A DNA stretch of 64,000 bases from Diadophis punctatus similis (taxonomy: Eukaryota > Chordata > Lepidosauria > Squamata > Dipsadidae). The DNA lies in NCBI GenBank assembly GCA_023053685.1, contig JALIGW010000148.1:1-64000 (forward strand), written 5' to 3'. Positions 11,896 through 24,029 of this stretch are shown piece after piece (the first letter of the stretch is position 1; each line of letters opens with the position of its first letter). The notes below the pieces were generated by a model. That model had not been told where the DNA came from and made no database searches. It worked only from the letters and a program-made list of their open reading frames with translations. Position numbers and translations under genes: made by a program.

Positions 11896-12016
11896 TAATG
11901 TGTGCATGTATGTCTCTATGTCTCTGTCTGACTCTGTCTGTATATGTCTATTTCTGTGTCTGTATAAAGGTTTGGAGGGGTTGGTTGTGTACCTGTGTTT
12001 GTATGCGTGCATGCAC

Positions 12017-12310
12017 CAGAGGTGGGTTGCTCCCGGTTTGGACCGGTTCTTTAGAACTGGTAGTGGGAATTTCCCCCTGCTTGCCAAACCAGAAGAGCTC
12101 ACCGGTTGGCCACACCCCCGAACCAGCTCTCTAGGCAGCACCATAGGTGCCGCCATCTTGTTTTTTGCTGTTTTTTTGCTTCTGCGCATGCGCAGAAGCT
12201 TGGTTTTTGGCACTGCGCATGCGCAAGCTTGTGCGGTGCGGAATGTGCATGCAGCCATGTGGTGCGGGAAGAAGCAAACTGGCAGCAAGGTAAGTTAGAA
12301 CCCACCCCTG
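12017..12310. mobile_element. Non-autonomous hAT transposon (CAGAGGTGGGTT family)
   Basis: The element is 294 bp with termini CAGAGGTGGGTTGC and GAACCCACCCCTG, and the perfect 8-bp TSD gcatgcac (12009-12016, 12311-12318). The interior holds two tctgcgcatgcgcag-like palindromic blocks (12181-12232). Its left end (cccggtttggaccggtt) is shared with 18.36 kb and with the partial copy at the window end. The several 60-140 codon frames across it are fortuitous. Confidence 0.9.
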
Positions 12311-12318
12311 GCATGCAC

Positions 12319-12416
12319 ACACATACACACAGGAGAGAGAGGGGGGAGGAGGGGGAGGGGGGGAGGGAGGGAGGGAGGGTGGGAGAAGGAGAGGGAGAGG
12401 GAGAGGGAGAGAGCAC
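12319..12416. repeat. G-rich polypurine tract
   Basis: GAGAGAGGGGGGAGGAGG, then GGGA and GAGAGGGA units. There are several runs of 3-7 G, so G-quadruplex or triplex formation is possible. It lies immediately downstream of the hAT TSD. Confidence 0.85.
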
Positions 12417-12595
12417 TAACTTCATCACTGCTGCATATTCTCCAAGTTTCAGTTCCCAGTTTCATATTGTCTGTACTTACATTATCTCTCTTTTCCTTCC
12501 TGTGCAAAGTTTATCTTCCCAACCGTAATTGGGTATTTAAAATAAATTATGGTATATTTTAAACAAAATATATTATTGATTGCCCGATACTGAGG

Positions 12596-12712
12596 TTTGT
12601 TTGTTTGTTTGTTTGTTTGTTTGTTTGTTTGTTTGTTTGTTTGTTTGTTTGTTTGTTTGTTTGTTTGTTTGTTTGTTTGTTTGTTTGTTTGTTTGTTTGT
12701 TTGTTTGTTTGT

Positions 12713-12787
<75 letters not shown>

Positions 12788-12790
12788 TAT
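12596..12790. repeat. (TTTG)n-(TTTA)n compound microsatellite
   Basis: About 119 bp of pure TTTG (to 12713), then about 77 bp of TTTA. On the minus strand this is (TAAA)n-(CAAA)n following the 3' end of an L2-like LINE, the same arrangement as at 18.07-18.27 kb. The tail is the likely seed. Confidence 0.95.
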
Positions 12791-13115
12791 TTATAAAATT
12801 TCTATGCTGCCCAACTCCCAGGGGACTCTGGGCGGCTCACAACAAGTAGAAATACATATTCAGATAAGAAAAACAATTTAAAAACATATTTAAAATACAA
12901 TCCATTCACACATACATACATGGGCCGATCTGAAAAGACCTCATCAAAGGGTCATTGGCCCCAGGCCTGTCGGAAAAGCCAGGTCTTAACAGCTTTCCGG
13001 AAGGCCAGTAAGTTGGGGGTAATACGGATCTCGTGAGGTAGTTGGTTCCAAAGAGTCGGAGCAGCTACAGAGAAGGCCCTCCGCCGCGGGCCCGCCAGCC
13101 GACATTGTTTCCTCC
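12791..13115 (-). pseudogene. L2-like LINE, 3' end
   Basis: On the minus strand the C-terminal end of the LINE protein can be read (AFSVAAPTLWNQLP, then LLAFRKAVKTWLFRQAWGQ and a stop). The family's 3'UTR follows, ending at the 'gggagttgggcagcat' block and the (TAAA)n tail. It matches the copy at 17.3-18.1 kb. Only this end is present because it is 5'-truncated. Confidence 0.8.
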
Positions 13116-13806
13116 TTCCTCTCTCTTTTGAAGGACTGCTAAAGAAATGTAAAGCCGGTGCGGGCTATGAGATTTTAGTTCAGGTCTGTAGTTATAATCC
13201 CATTGTCTGAATCCAAGTCCGATAGAAATGTGTAAATGGGGAAGCGCTCTTTTGTCATAAATGGTTCTAAAAGGTGAAAAGAGATTATCATTGATTTGCC
13301 AACACACTCCGGCTTTAGCCTAAAGTAATTTCACTTCATGAAGAACGGAGAAGTTCATATTTTCCCTTCAAAATAGGTAGCAAGGACAAAACATTTCCTC
13401 TAAATGCTTAACCCATTTGACTTTATAACCAGCAGCATTCATCTTTTGGAAGAACAAATGTTGGAGCATTTTTCTTTCTTTCCTCCTCCGGTTCAGTTCG
13501 CTTAATCTAAGCCTCCCCTTCTAATTTCATAGCCTTCTATTGTCCATTTATTAAATGAATTTTAAGTCTGCCCTTGAATTCATTATCTTCAGATTTTCAA
13601 AGGCAGACTTTTCTTTCCCGGGCTTCATAAACAAGCGAAGGTAATAGCAAGCACAGGTGCCACAATTCTGAGCCAGAATAGTAATATATGAATGAATGTA
13701 AATGTAGTCATTTTCAGTTTATATCATAAATCTCTCCAACCATTAGCAATTTTCTTACATGCACATTTTTTCCACACATTTTTCTCCAACTGGATATTTA
13801 TGAATA
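13116..13806. other. Unannotated DNA
   Basis: The first 200 bp may be more of the L2-like LINE in degraded form. No motif could be read beyond 13115. Confidence 0.35.
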
Positions 13807-14646
13807 TGGGTAGTCCTTGACTTACAACCACAATTGACTCCCAGATTTCTGTTGCTAAGTGAGACATTTGTTAAGTAAGTTTTGCCCCATTTGACAACCT
13901 TTCCTGCCATAGCTGTTATGTGAATCACTGTAGTTGTGATGTTAGTAACATGTTTGTTAAGTGAATCTGGCTTCCCCATTAACTTGTCAGAAGGTCGCAA
14001 AAGGTGATCACATGATCTTGGAACACACCAACTGTCATAAATATGAACCAGCTGCCAAGCTCCTGAATAGAATAGAATAGATAGAATAGAATAGAATTCT
14101 TGATTGGCCGAGTGTGATTGGACACACAAGGAATTTGTTTTTCGTGCACATGCTCTCAGTGTACATAAAAGAACAGATACATTTGTCAAGAATCATGAGG
14201 TACAACACTTAATGATTGTCATGGGGTACAAATAAGCAATCAGGAAACAATCGATATTAATATAAATTGTAAGGATACAAGCAACAAGTTACAGTCATAC
14301 AGTCATAAGTGGGAGGAGATGGGTGATAGGAACGATGAGAAGACTAATAGTAATAGTAATGTAGCCTTAGTGAATAGTTTGACAGTGTTGAGGGAATTAT
14401 TTGTTTAGCAGAGTGATGGTGTTCGGGAAAAAACTGTTCTTGTGTCTAGTTGTCTTGGTGTGCAGTGCTCTATAGCGTCGTTTTGAGGGTAGGAGTTGAA
14501 ACAATTTATGTCCAATTTTTATCACATGACAATGGTGATGCTACAATAATCGTTAAGTGTGAAAAATGATCATCAGTCACTTTTTTCAGTGCTGTTGTAA
14601 CTTGGAATGGTCACTGAATGAACTGTTGTAAGTCAAGGACTACCTG
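13807..14646 (+). mobile_element. TA-flanked MITE (GGTAGTCCTTGACTTAC family), split by a LINE
   Basis: Left end ggtagtccttgacttac; right end gtaagtcaaggactacctg followed by TA: a long terminal inverted repeat with a TA target, as in Tc1/mariner-type elements. The body has tttctgttgctaagtgagac and cttccccattaacttg. An L3/Snake1 LINE interrupts it at 14067-14512. There is no transposase. Confidence 0.8.
14067..14512 (-). mobile_element. L3/Snake1 CR1 LINE 3' end nested in MITE
   Basis: In the minus direction it runs from gacataaattgtttcaac through 'agcactgcacacc' and the 3'UTR to 'ccaatcaagaattc' and a (TTCTA)n tail (14067-14098, plus-strand AATAG). It is the same family as the 55.2-56.6 kb copy but retains only the last codons and the 3'UTR. 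The MITE resumes on both sides. Confidence 0.85.
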
Positions 14647-14692
14647 TAAAAGGCTTTTGGATTAGACACTGAGATTGCATATCTTACATTGA

Positions 14693-15081
14693 GTTAGTCC
14701 TCAATTTATGACTGCAATTGAACCCAACAATTCTGTTGCTAAGTGAGACAGTGGTTAAGTGAGTTTTGCCCCATTTTACGACCTTTCTTCCCACAGTTGT
14801 TAAGTGAATCACTGCAGTTGTTAAGTTAGTAACACCATTGTTCAATGAATCCCTGCTTCCCCATTGTCTTTGCGTGTCAGAAGGTCGCAAAAGGGGATCA
14901 CATGATCCCAGGACACTGCAACTGTCATAAATATGAGCCAGTTGTCAAGTATCTAAATTTTACTCATATGACCATGGGGAATGCTGCAACAGTCGTAGGT
15001 GTGAAAAATATCACTTTTTTTCAGTGTTGTTTTAACTTTGAATAGTCACTAAATGAATGCTTGTAAATCAAGGACTATCTG
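14693..15081 (+). mobile_element. TA-type MITE, second copy
   Basis: Begins tagtcctcaatttatgac and ends gtaaatcaaggactatctg. It is the same family as 13.8 kb but uninterrupted (389 bp), and mutated enough that the terminal repeats are imperfect. The two copies lie 46 bp apart in the same orientation. Confidence 0.8.
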
Positions 15082-15207
15082 TTCACACTTTGTTGGAAAG
15101 TAACTGTCCCAGTCAGAGTAGGGCTTAAGTGCGGAATTAGTCTGGACTCTTTATGTAAACACAAGAGAGCAAGGTCTGACCCCACCCCCATCCCCAAATG
15201 CCTCTGA

Positions 15208-15640
15208 GCCTTATCTAGTCTCTCCTAAGCAAAAGCTGCCACTCTATGGAATAGGCATAGAACAATACAGTAGTATGGTCCTGGAGAAGACTCCTGCAAG
15301 TCCCTTGGACAGCAAGGCAATCAAACCGGTCAGTCCTAAAGGAGATCAACCCTGACTGCTCTTTAGAAGGCCAGATCCTGAAGATGAAACTCAAACACTT
15401 TGGCCACCAAATCAGAAGGAAGGACTCACTGGAGAAGAGCCTAATGCTGGGAAAGACTGAGGGCAAAAGAAGAAGGGGACGACAGAGAATGAGGTGGCTG
15501 GATGGAGTCACTGAAGCAGTAGGGGTGAGCTTAAATGGACTCCAGAGGATGGTAGAGAACAGGAAGGCCTGTTGTCCATGGGGTCACGATGGGTTGGACA
15601 CGACTTCGCAACTAACAACAAAATACAGTAGTTCGTTTGA
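15208..15640 (+). pseudogene. Bov-B (RTE) LINE, 3' end
   Basis: The plus strand encodes the C-terminal Bov-B hallmark in a 110-codon frame (15384-15716): LKHFGHQIRR, then GKRRRGRQRMRWLDG, VSLNGLQRMVENRKA and a degraded HGVTKS-like end (GHDGLDTTSQL). Bov-B is the RTE-clade LINE widespread in squamates and ruminants. The endonuclease and RT core are absent (5'-truncated). Confidence 0.8.
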
Positions 15641-15689
15641 ACTCTATACGTGTGGGTCTGGTTGTTCACATCTGACACATTTTGAATTA

Positions 15690-15890
15690 AGTTATTGTAT
15701 TGTGGCTCAAGTGTAGCATGTTCAACTTTGAACCTGGGAGAGGCAGGTTCAAGACCATCCTCACTTTGGAACAATCACTTTCTCACCTTCTTGTAAGGTT
15801 GTTGTTATGGGGAAAATGGAGAGCAGATTACTATGTAGGCTGCCTTGGGCTCCTAGTTGAAAGGCATTCTTATACATCTAATTAGTCCAT
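15690..15890 (+). repeat. Degraded tRNA-derived SINE (gttgttgt-tail type)
   Basis: Shares with 20.5 and 22.95 kb the segment 'ttgtaaggttgttgttatggggaaaat' and a following 'taggctgccttggg'. The B-box-like 'gcaggttcaagacc' is visible at about 15745. Boundaries are approximate. Confidence 0.45.
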
Positions 15891-16141
15891 TAATCTGAAT
15901 GATACCAGTGTCCTAGCTGTGTTTCTAATTTCATTTGGATTGGTTCTCTGAAAATGTGAAGAAAACCATCCCTGCTTTTTCTGTCCATTTTGTGATGGAA
16001 AAAAAACCATACTGAACATAGCCAATACAGTTTTTGTATTCTTGGTTGGGACTGCCAAAAAAAAAAAAAAATCAGGAGTCCGGAATCAGCCTTTCCAACA
16101 AATTAATTTTATTAAAAGTTATAAAGTTATAAAACTTGAAC

Positions 16142-16330
16142 CCTATGACAACCATTCTTGACAAATGTATCTTTTCTTTTATGTACACTGAGAGCATATG
16201 CACCAAAGACAAATTCTTTGTGTGTCCAATCACACTTGGCCAATAAAGAATTCTATTCTATTCTATTCTATTCTATTCTATTCTATTCTATTCTATTCTA
16301 TTCTATTCTATTCTATTCTATTCTATTCTA
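16142..16330 (+). mobile_element. L3/Snake1 LINE 3' end with (TTCTA)n tail
   Basis: From ttcttgacaaatgtatc through gtacactgagagcatatg and cacacttggccaataaag, running straight into about 85 bp of pure TTCTA (16245-16330). Only the last 100 bp of the LINE is present. Confidence 0.9.
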
Positions 16331-16971
16331 AACTTTTGTGAGCTGTCTTTTAATAAAATTAATTGGTCAGAAAAGGTGCTGCCAGACACCTGGTTGGGAA
16401 TGGTGGCTCTGACTTTCATTAATTTGAGAAAATCACAGTTTTGTAGCCTTCCAAGAACAAGGGTTATGAGGCCAATTTATCCCCAGTATGGGTCAATGCA
16501 AAGATAGTCCCAATTTTTATACTTTTGATATAGAGGTATTTTATGGGGGTAAATGACTCACATGAAGTTACATTTATTTATTTTTATTATAAGAGTGCAA
16601 TTTTCTTAACTATCAAACCCACTTTGAGTTCTGCCTGCACTAACATGCATGATTCAGCCCTTGATCCAATGAGAATGATATATCCTGGCACTAACCACTT
16701 TTATTTCAAGCAGCAGTTCACTAAACTTCTATCAGAAACTTATTTACATTCCAATTAATTTGTCACTGAAACAGTGACAAAAGTGACATACTGTCACTGA
16801 GATTGCACTGACCTTTTATTAGTAAAGAAAGTCTGTGTGAGACTGAGACTGAAAATCCCCTTTGAGTGTCTGCCTTAGCTCAGTTCATAGCCTGGATATG
16901 TAAAACTATAGCTGAGGATAGCTGCATTAAAAATCAATGATCCGATTTATGCAGCTAAGCAATATAAATAG
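16331..16971. other. Unannotated DNA
   Basis: A 71-codon plus frame at 16543-16758 has no motif. A small inverted repeat (gtcactgaaacagtgac) is seen near 16762. Confidence 0.4.
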
Positions 16972-17216
16972 AAGGAGAAGGAGAAGGAGAAGGAGAAGGA
17001 GAAGGAGAAGGAGAAGAAGAAGAAGAAGAAGAAGAAGAAGAAGAAGAAGAAGAAGAAGAAGAAGAAGAAGAAGAAGAAGAAGAAGAGGAGGAGGAGGAGG
17101 AGGAGGAGGAGGAGGAGGAGGAGGAGGAGGAGGAGGAGGAGGAGGAGGAGGAGGAGGAGGAGGAGGATGAGGAGGAGGAGGAGGAGGAGGAGGAGGAGGA
17201 GGAGGAGGAGGAAGAA
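16972..17216. repeat. (GAAGGA)n-(GAA)n-(GGA)n purine array
   Basis: 245 bp of almost pure purine: GAAGGA units to about 17011, GAA to about 17084, then GGA to 17213. The poly-Arg, poly-Gly, poly-Leu and poly-Ser frames here are translation artefacts. Confidence 0.95.
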
Positions 17217-17339
17217 GTATTTGGGCATAGCCTGCATGCTAAACTATTTTTCATGGCTTTTTGGTTCGTCATTAGAGTCTGGTTCTATTTGTCATTAGAG
17301 GAACCAATTGTTCCAAATATATGAATTGAATTTTCACCA

Positions 17340-18066
17340 AACAGGGTAGAAGTGTCATCACCAATTGCGACCCTACCTGGATCGGGAGGCACTTCTCACA
17401 GTCACTTATGCCCTTGTCACCTCACGGCTTGATTATTGTAACGCGCTGTACATGGGGCTACCCTTGAAGAGTATTCGGAGACTTCAGTTGGTGCAAAATG
17501 CAGCTGCACGTGCTGTGGTGGGTGTACCTAGATACACCCACACTACTGCCATCTTGCGTGAGCTGCATTGGTTGCTCATCGGTCTTTGGACGCAATTCAA
17601 GGTGTTGGTGATTAGCTTTAAAGCCCTATATGGTTCAGGGCCAGAGTATCTTCAGGACCGCCTGCTACCATATAGCTCCCTACGACCGGTAAGATCGCAT
17701 AGAGTTGACCTGCTCCGGGTCCCGTCAGCTAAACAATGTCGGCTGGCGGGCCCATGGGCAAGGGCCTTCTCTATGGCGGCTCCTACTCTCTGGAACCAAC
17801 TACCCCCCAAGATTCGAACTATCCCCACCTTATTGGCCTTCAGAAAAGCCGTGAAGACCTGGCTCTTTCGGCAAGCCTGCGGCCAATGATTGATCTATTG
17901 ACATTGGCCCACAAAATGAAACGACTGGATGATTGAATGCTTTTTAAATTGTTATATTGTTTTAATCTTGTTTTTAAATCTTTTAACTGTTTTTTTTTTA
18001 GATTTTGTATTCAATATGCTGTTAGCCGCCCAGAGTCCCTTTTGGGAGTTGGGCAGCATACACATC
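17340..18066 (+). pseudogene. L2-like LINE, C-terminal coding part and 3'UTR
   Basis: A 174-codon frame (17365-17889) carries the region after the RT catalytic core: TSRLDYCNALY, RRLQLVQNAAARAVVG, ILRELHWLLIG, FKVLVISFKALYGSGPEYLQDRL and the terminal AFRKAVKTWLFRQACGQ before the stop. These blocks are typical of L2-clade LINEs. The RT FADD box and the endonuclease are missing because the element is 5'-truncated at about 17340. The 3'UTR ends 'gagttgggcagcatacac' and continues into (TAAA)n. The frame shows no internal stop, so the copy is fairly young. Confidence 0.85.
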
Positions 18067-18276
<210 letters not shown>

Positions 18277-18362
18277 TGCTTGTGGAGTAAGGACTTGGAA
18301 GCAAGTAACCAGCCTCTGCCTAACCCTCTCCTAATGGAAGCTGCCTTAGATATGAAGCAAAG

Positions 18363-18713
18363 CAGAGGTGGGTTCCTTCCGGTTCGGACCGGTTCACCCG
18401 AACCGGTAGCAACCAACTGATGATGTCACGATGATGTCACGGAACTGGTTCGGTCAGTGCCGGTCCATGGGCGCAGCCATCTTTTTTAAAAAAAAATTTT
18501 TTTTAATTGAAAATGTTTTGGGAATTTTTTGTTTATTTTTCTTCTTCTGAGCATGCACAGAAGCTGAGTTTCCAACAGTGTGCATGCGTTCGTCATCTTG
18601 TTTTTGGCTTTTTTAAAAAAATTGGATTTTATGCCAGTGCATTAAGCGTGCGCACACCCATGAGGCGTGGGAGGAAGCGAACTGACAGAGAGGTAAGTTA
18701 GAACCTACCCCTG
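18363..18713. mobile_element. Non-autonomous hAT transposon (CAGAGGTGGGTT family)
   Basis: The element is 351 bp with ends CAGAGGTGGGTTCC and GAACCTACCCCTG, and the perfect 8-bp TSD aagcaaag (18355-18362, 18714-18721). It shares the ggttcggaccggttc left arm with its relatives, and its A/T-rich centre contains tttttttaaaaaaa-type runs. It is non-coding. Confidence 0.9.
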
Positions 18714-18794
18714 AAGCAAAGGGATAGGAAGAAGTGATACTTCTTAATATTTCCAATGGGAAGCTGGCTAAATTTCTCAACCCCATAAAAGGTA

Positions 18795-19122
18795 ATGGTA
18801 AAGGTTTCCCTGTCCAGTCGGTTACTGACTCTAGGGGGAAATGCACCTCTCAATTTCTTAGCCAAGGGAGCCAGTGTTGTCCAAGGACACATCCGTGGTC
18901 ATATGGCCAGCATGAGTATATGCTGAGGCACATGGAATGCTGTTACTTTCCTACCAAAGTGGTGTCTATTTATCTACTCACATTTACAAGCTTTTGAAAT
19001 GCTAGGTGCTGCAAGGGCAGGTAACAAGAGATCACCCTGTTGTGCGGTGCTCGGGTCTCGAACCCTGACTATCAGATTTCCAAATGACAAGCTCAGCTTT
19101 TTTAACTACTGAGCCATCACAC
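18795..19122 (-). repeat. tRNA-derived SINE, full head and body
   Basis: On the minus strand the head has an A-box-like tggctcagtagttaaa and a consensus B box, ggttcgagacc (the reverse complement lies near 19049-19059). The body then contains gtccttggacaacactgg and ends in aaacctttaccattacc. This family is distinct from the Sauria SINEs. An intact B box means an RNA pol III promoter may survive. Confidence 0.7.
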
Positions 19123-19128
19123 CCCCTG

Positions 19129-19459
19129 TGTTAGAGGTGAGAATTAATCTCACAGAGGTGATGATTGATCTTTCTCTCGGAGCTCAGACATTTAGAAATG
19201 AAACCGAAGTTAAAAGTCTAATTGAAAATATTTATTTCAGTACAAAAACAATAAATTCTGATTGTTTACATCTCTGCTATAAAATGTGACCTTCTCGGTC
19301 AAGAGCTAAGTCAAGAAGATGATAATGGAGTATCAGGAATGCACACATGCATACAAGATCACACCACGTGTTCTGCTTGTCATGGAATGTACCATAATAT
19401 TAGGATAGGGGTGCATCATCCTGCATATACATACAACTGACAATATTCACTACGTGACA
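19129..19459 (+). mobile_element. Solo LTR, family X copy 1 (331 bp)
   Basis: Starts TGTTAGAGGTGAG and ends CACTACGTGACA, with the perfect 5-bp TSD ccctg on both sides (19124-19128, 19460-19464). An AATAAA signal (acaataaattctg) lies near 19247. It is similar along its length to the next copy; shared blocks are aaaatatttattt and gtacaaaaacaataaattct. The internal region has been lost. Confidence 0.8.
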
Positions 19460-19482
19460 CCCTGTCAACCTCATAAACAATA

Positions 19483-19813
19483 TGTCAGATAAGAATTACT
19501 CTCATCAGAGGCGAAATAGATCTTTCCCTGGAACTCTGACATTATAAAAAGAAACCGCAGTTTAAAATACTAAAGTAGAAAATATTTATTTTGGTACAAA
19601 AACAATAAATTCTCAATAATCACATCTTGGCTATAAAAAACAGGTCTTGCTCCTTACAGAAGCTGAAGAAGAAGGAAGGATCAAAGAAAGGAATGTACAC
19701 ATGCGTACTAGGAACATATTAATCACGTGCTCAGGAATAAACCATTATATTTGATAGGGATGCATCTCCCCTGCATATACATGTAACAGGCAATATAAAA
19801 TCACTGCCTGACA
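19483..19813 (+). mobile_element. Solo LTR, family X copy 2 (331 bp)
   Basis: Starts TGTCAGATAAGAA and ends CACTGCCTGACA (TGTCAG/CTGACA inverted ends), with its own 5-bp TSD caata (19478-19482, 19814-19818). Because it has a different TSD from copy 1, it is an independent insertion in the same orientation and not the partner LTR of one element. AATAAA is conserved. The source retroelement was not identified. Confidence 0.8.
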
Positions 19814-19818
19814 CAATA

Positions 19819-20504
19819 ATACAATTTAACAAATCTGGTGATACAAGACCATGTATTCCTCATCTTCACTGGTGGTAGCCATGTTTTGAAACAGGAGAGA
19901 GGAGGAATAAATTCTATAAAAATCAATTTTTTTGCTTGCAGGGATGAAGCAGAGGGCCACAAATGGTTTCTTTTGAAAAGGGAAAGCTTTATTGGAAAAT
20001 AGTCCATTAATTTTCTTCAAAATCTGAAGGCATTATGATTATCTCTCCCAATCATTCATTTTCCATTTTATGAGGCTCTTTGGTCCAAAGTAATGTTGCT
20101 ATGTCAGCAGGGGAGGCTTAAAAATCACAAATCATGTATTTTGCACACTTTTCCTGTTGTTACACCTTTCTTTTTTATAGGAGCCTATATTGTAGCAAGA
20201 GGATATAAAATTGTGTTGGTCAGGCAAGCTGCTGCTTAGAAATATTACGAACTCTGCATTTTTCCATCATTTGAACTCCAAACATGCATTAATGGGTTGC
20301 TCGAAATAACTTATGGGGATTTTTTTTTCATGTTCCTTGTTAAACTTTTACCAAAATGCTTCTCTAAATCATATAGATGTATAGTTGCTATCGCTATTCC
20401 AACAATCTGATCTTGAAAAGTGTATTAGATTGGTTTTTTTTAAAAAAAAATCACCAAGCATTAGCTGTCTCTGACCACTAACCTTATTTTTGTCTATTAA
20501 GTTT
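19819..20504. other. Unannotated DNA
   Basis: AT-rich with homopolymer runs (T9 near 20321, T8A9 at about 20434-20450). Open frames are at most 68 codons, without motifs. Confidence 0.4.
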
Positions 20505-20720
20505 TTATCACACCTTTATTGCTTCATTTATTTTTATAAATAACTGAGGCAGCAAACATACATCATATTCCTTCCTCCCCCTATTTTCCCCACAACAACA
20601 CTGTTGTTGAGACTAACCAAAGGTCACCCAGCCAGCTTTCATGCCTAAGGGGACACTAGAACTCACAAGTCTCCTGATTTCTAAGGCAGCGCCTTCACCA
20701 CTACACCAAACTCTTGTTTT
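20505..20720 (-). repeat. tRNA-derived SINE (gttgttgt-tail type)
   Basis: On the minus strand it begins ttggtgtagtggtgaaggc (A-box-like), then tgagttctagtg (B-box-like), gctggctgggtgaccttt, caacagtgttgttgtgggg and a tail 'tttataaaaataaatgaagc'. This order (tRNA head, conserved core, gttgttgt block, ataaa tail) is the same in the 15.7 and 22.95 kb relatives. Confidence 0.65.
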
Positions 20721-21054
20721 CTCTCTTATTGTTATTTTTCCAATCGGTCCCCTGAGGCTTCATCAGCACCCTGCCTACTGCAGTACTAATGTAGTGCTAT
20801 GAGTGTTCTTATTGAATTATACAATTGTTATAGTGTCCTAGTCCATCTCCAGCTAATCAAGGAAAAAGGTGGATGAAGTACATCTTGGGAAACTGTGTGT
20901 GAATTTACCTGTGATACAGGCCTGTCTGTGCACGTCAGAAACTATCACTATTGACGGTCCAGAAAAAAACCTCCAAAGATATTTTAATTATCCAGTTCAA
21001 AGGAATAATTCACGGAGTTGCACAGAATTAGAAGTTACACTCACAGTAAGTGTG

Positions 21055-22510
<1,456 letters not shown>

Positions 22511-22689
22511 TCCATTTACTCCAGAAGCTTAACTATTTTGCAGGCAGGAGAAATTCTTCAACTGGGTAGCTGTCAGGGTAAGGAATGTGTTCCCCAGGGA
22601 GGTGTTTTTTTAACTCCCAATATTTAGGAAAATGAAATGCCTTTATTTCACCAATCTGTTTTTAACTATATTGATTTAATGTTGGGCAT

Positions 22690-22790
22690 TTGCTTGTTTT
22701 ATATGGCTGCCCATCTGACACGCATGACTCTGGGCAGGTCACAATAAAAACAGAATAAAAACACAACCCATAATTCAAAAGATAAATATA
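22690..22790 (-). pseudogene. L2-like LINE 3' end, degraded
   Basis: 'gctgcccatctgacacgcatgactctgggcaggtcacaataaaaac' corresponds to the 3'UTR block seen at 12.8 kb (gctgcccaactccca...actctgggcggctcacaac). Only this fragment is recognisable. Confidence 0.5.
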
Positions 22791-22812
22791 AAGTGGACAT
22801 AAATATAAAGTG

Positions 22813-23090
<278 letters not shown>

Positions 23091-23949
23091 ATAATCAATA
23101 TAGCCAGGAAACAGCCTCTTCCACACTTATCAGGACCCAGGTTTGACAGCAAAACCAAGTTTTGAAGGCCTTAGGGAAGGCCAGCAAGATTGGGACAAGT
23201 CTGAGGGCTGGATGATGTTCCAAAGGGTGGTTGTTACTTTTGTTTTTGTTTTAATATACTTTCTCGGGGACCACATTTTTATAATGCTTCCAAATAGCCA
23301 GATTTCTGACAACCTCCTTAAGTAAGCCAAAAGAAAAGGTATAAATCTTAGTAATTGATTAATTACATGTCATCAAGTTGGTGTCAACTCTTAGCAACTT
23401 CATGAATAGATTTTCTCCAAGAGGATCTATTTCTAAGCTGGCCCAAACAACAGAAAATCATGATGCTGAATCATATGAAGCCAGATTAATTAAATCTCAG
23501 GGATATTGTTATAAGAATAAGCAGAAGGGAAGACCTTCTATCTGGTACGGGCAACATTCAGTTGAATGTATTCAGTTGAACTTATGAAGCATTTTCTTAA
23601 TGTTAGTGATAAAATAAAAGCTTCTGGTGATCTAAATTGTATATTATATAAAGGGTTTCCGTTTTCTTTTAATCCAGTTTTGAGCATTTTCCATACCTCT
23701 CAGTCCCTGGTACTAGGAATGTAAATTGTTAGAACATGATATCAAAATTGATATTTTGTTTTGAATAATGGCATTCACTCCAATGATTTCTGTGCTTTAA
23801 TTGCATCAAAGCACTATATTCTGAAATTGTACCATTATAAAACATAACATTTCAACTAATATTTTATCTCTGATAAACTCTGGAATTAGAACTACCACTG
23901 GAGATTTGCAAGCAAAATTTGAGCAGCTATTTGTGTGGAATAGTATGAG
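23091..23949. other. Mostly unannotated; possible old repeat at 23366-23460
   Basis: 'catgtcatcaagttggtgtcaactcttagcaac' resembles a repeat I have seen in many reptile sequences, but I cannot name its family. The rest of the interval shows nothing recognisable. Confidence 0.35.
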
Positions 23950-24014
23950 GAACCTTGGGCAGTGGGTTGGACTAGAAGACCTGCAAAGTCCCTTCCAATG
24001 TTATAATTCTATGC
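23950..24014 (+). mobile_element. CR1 LINE, 3' terminal fragment
   Basis: 'gggttggactagaagacctgcaaagtcccttccaa' followed by 'ttataattct' is the terminal CR1 sequence in plus orientation. It is about 65 bp, extremely 5'-truncated. Confidence 0.75.
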
Positions 24015-24029
24015 AAAGATACTCTAAAG

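Noticed and set aside
12106..12528. 140-codon frame with mixed composition
   Set aside because: It runs through a non-coding hAT element and a polypurine tract.
17365..17889. 174-codon frame as a host gene
   Set aside because: The sequence matches the C-terminal end of L2-like LINEs and is followed by their 3'UTR and (TAAA)n tail.
19129..19813. Single miniature LTR element (two LTRs of one TRIM-like copy)
   Set aside because: Each LTR has its own different 5-bp TSD and only 23 bp lies between them, with no primer-binding site or polypurine tract.
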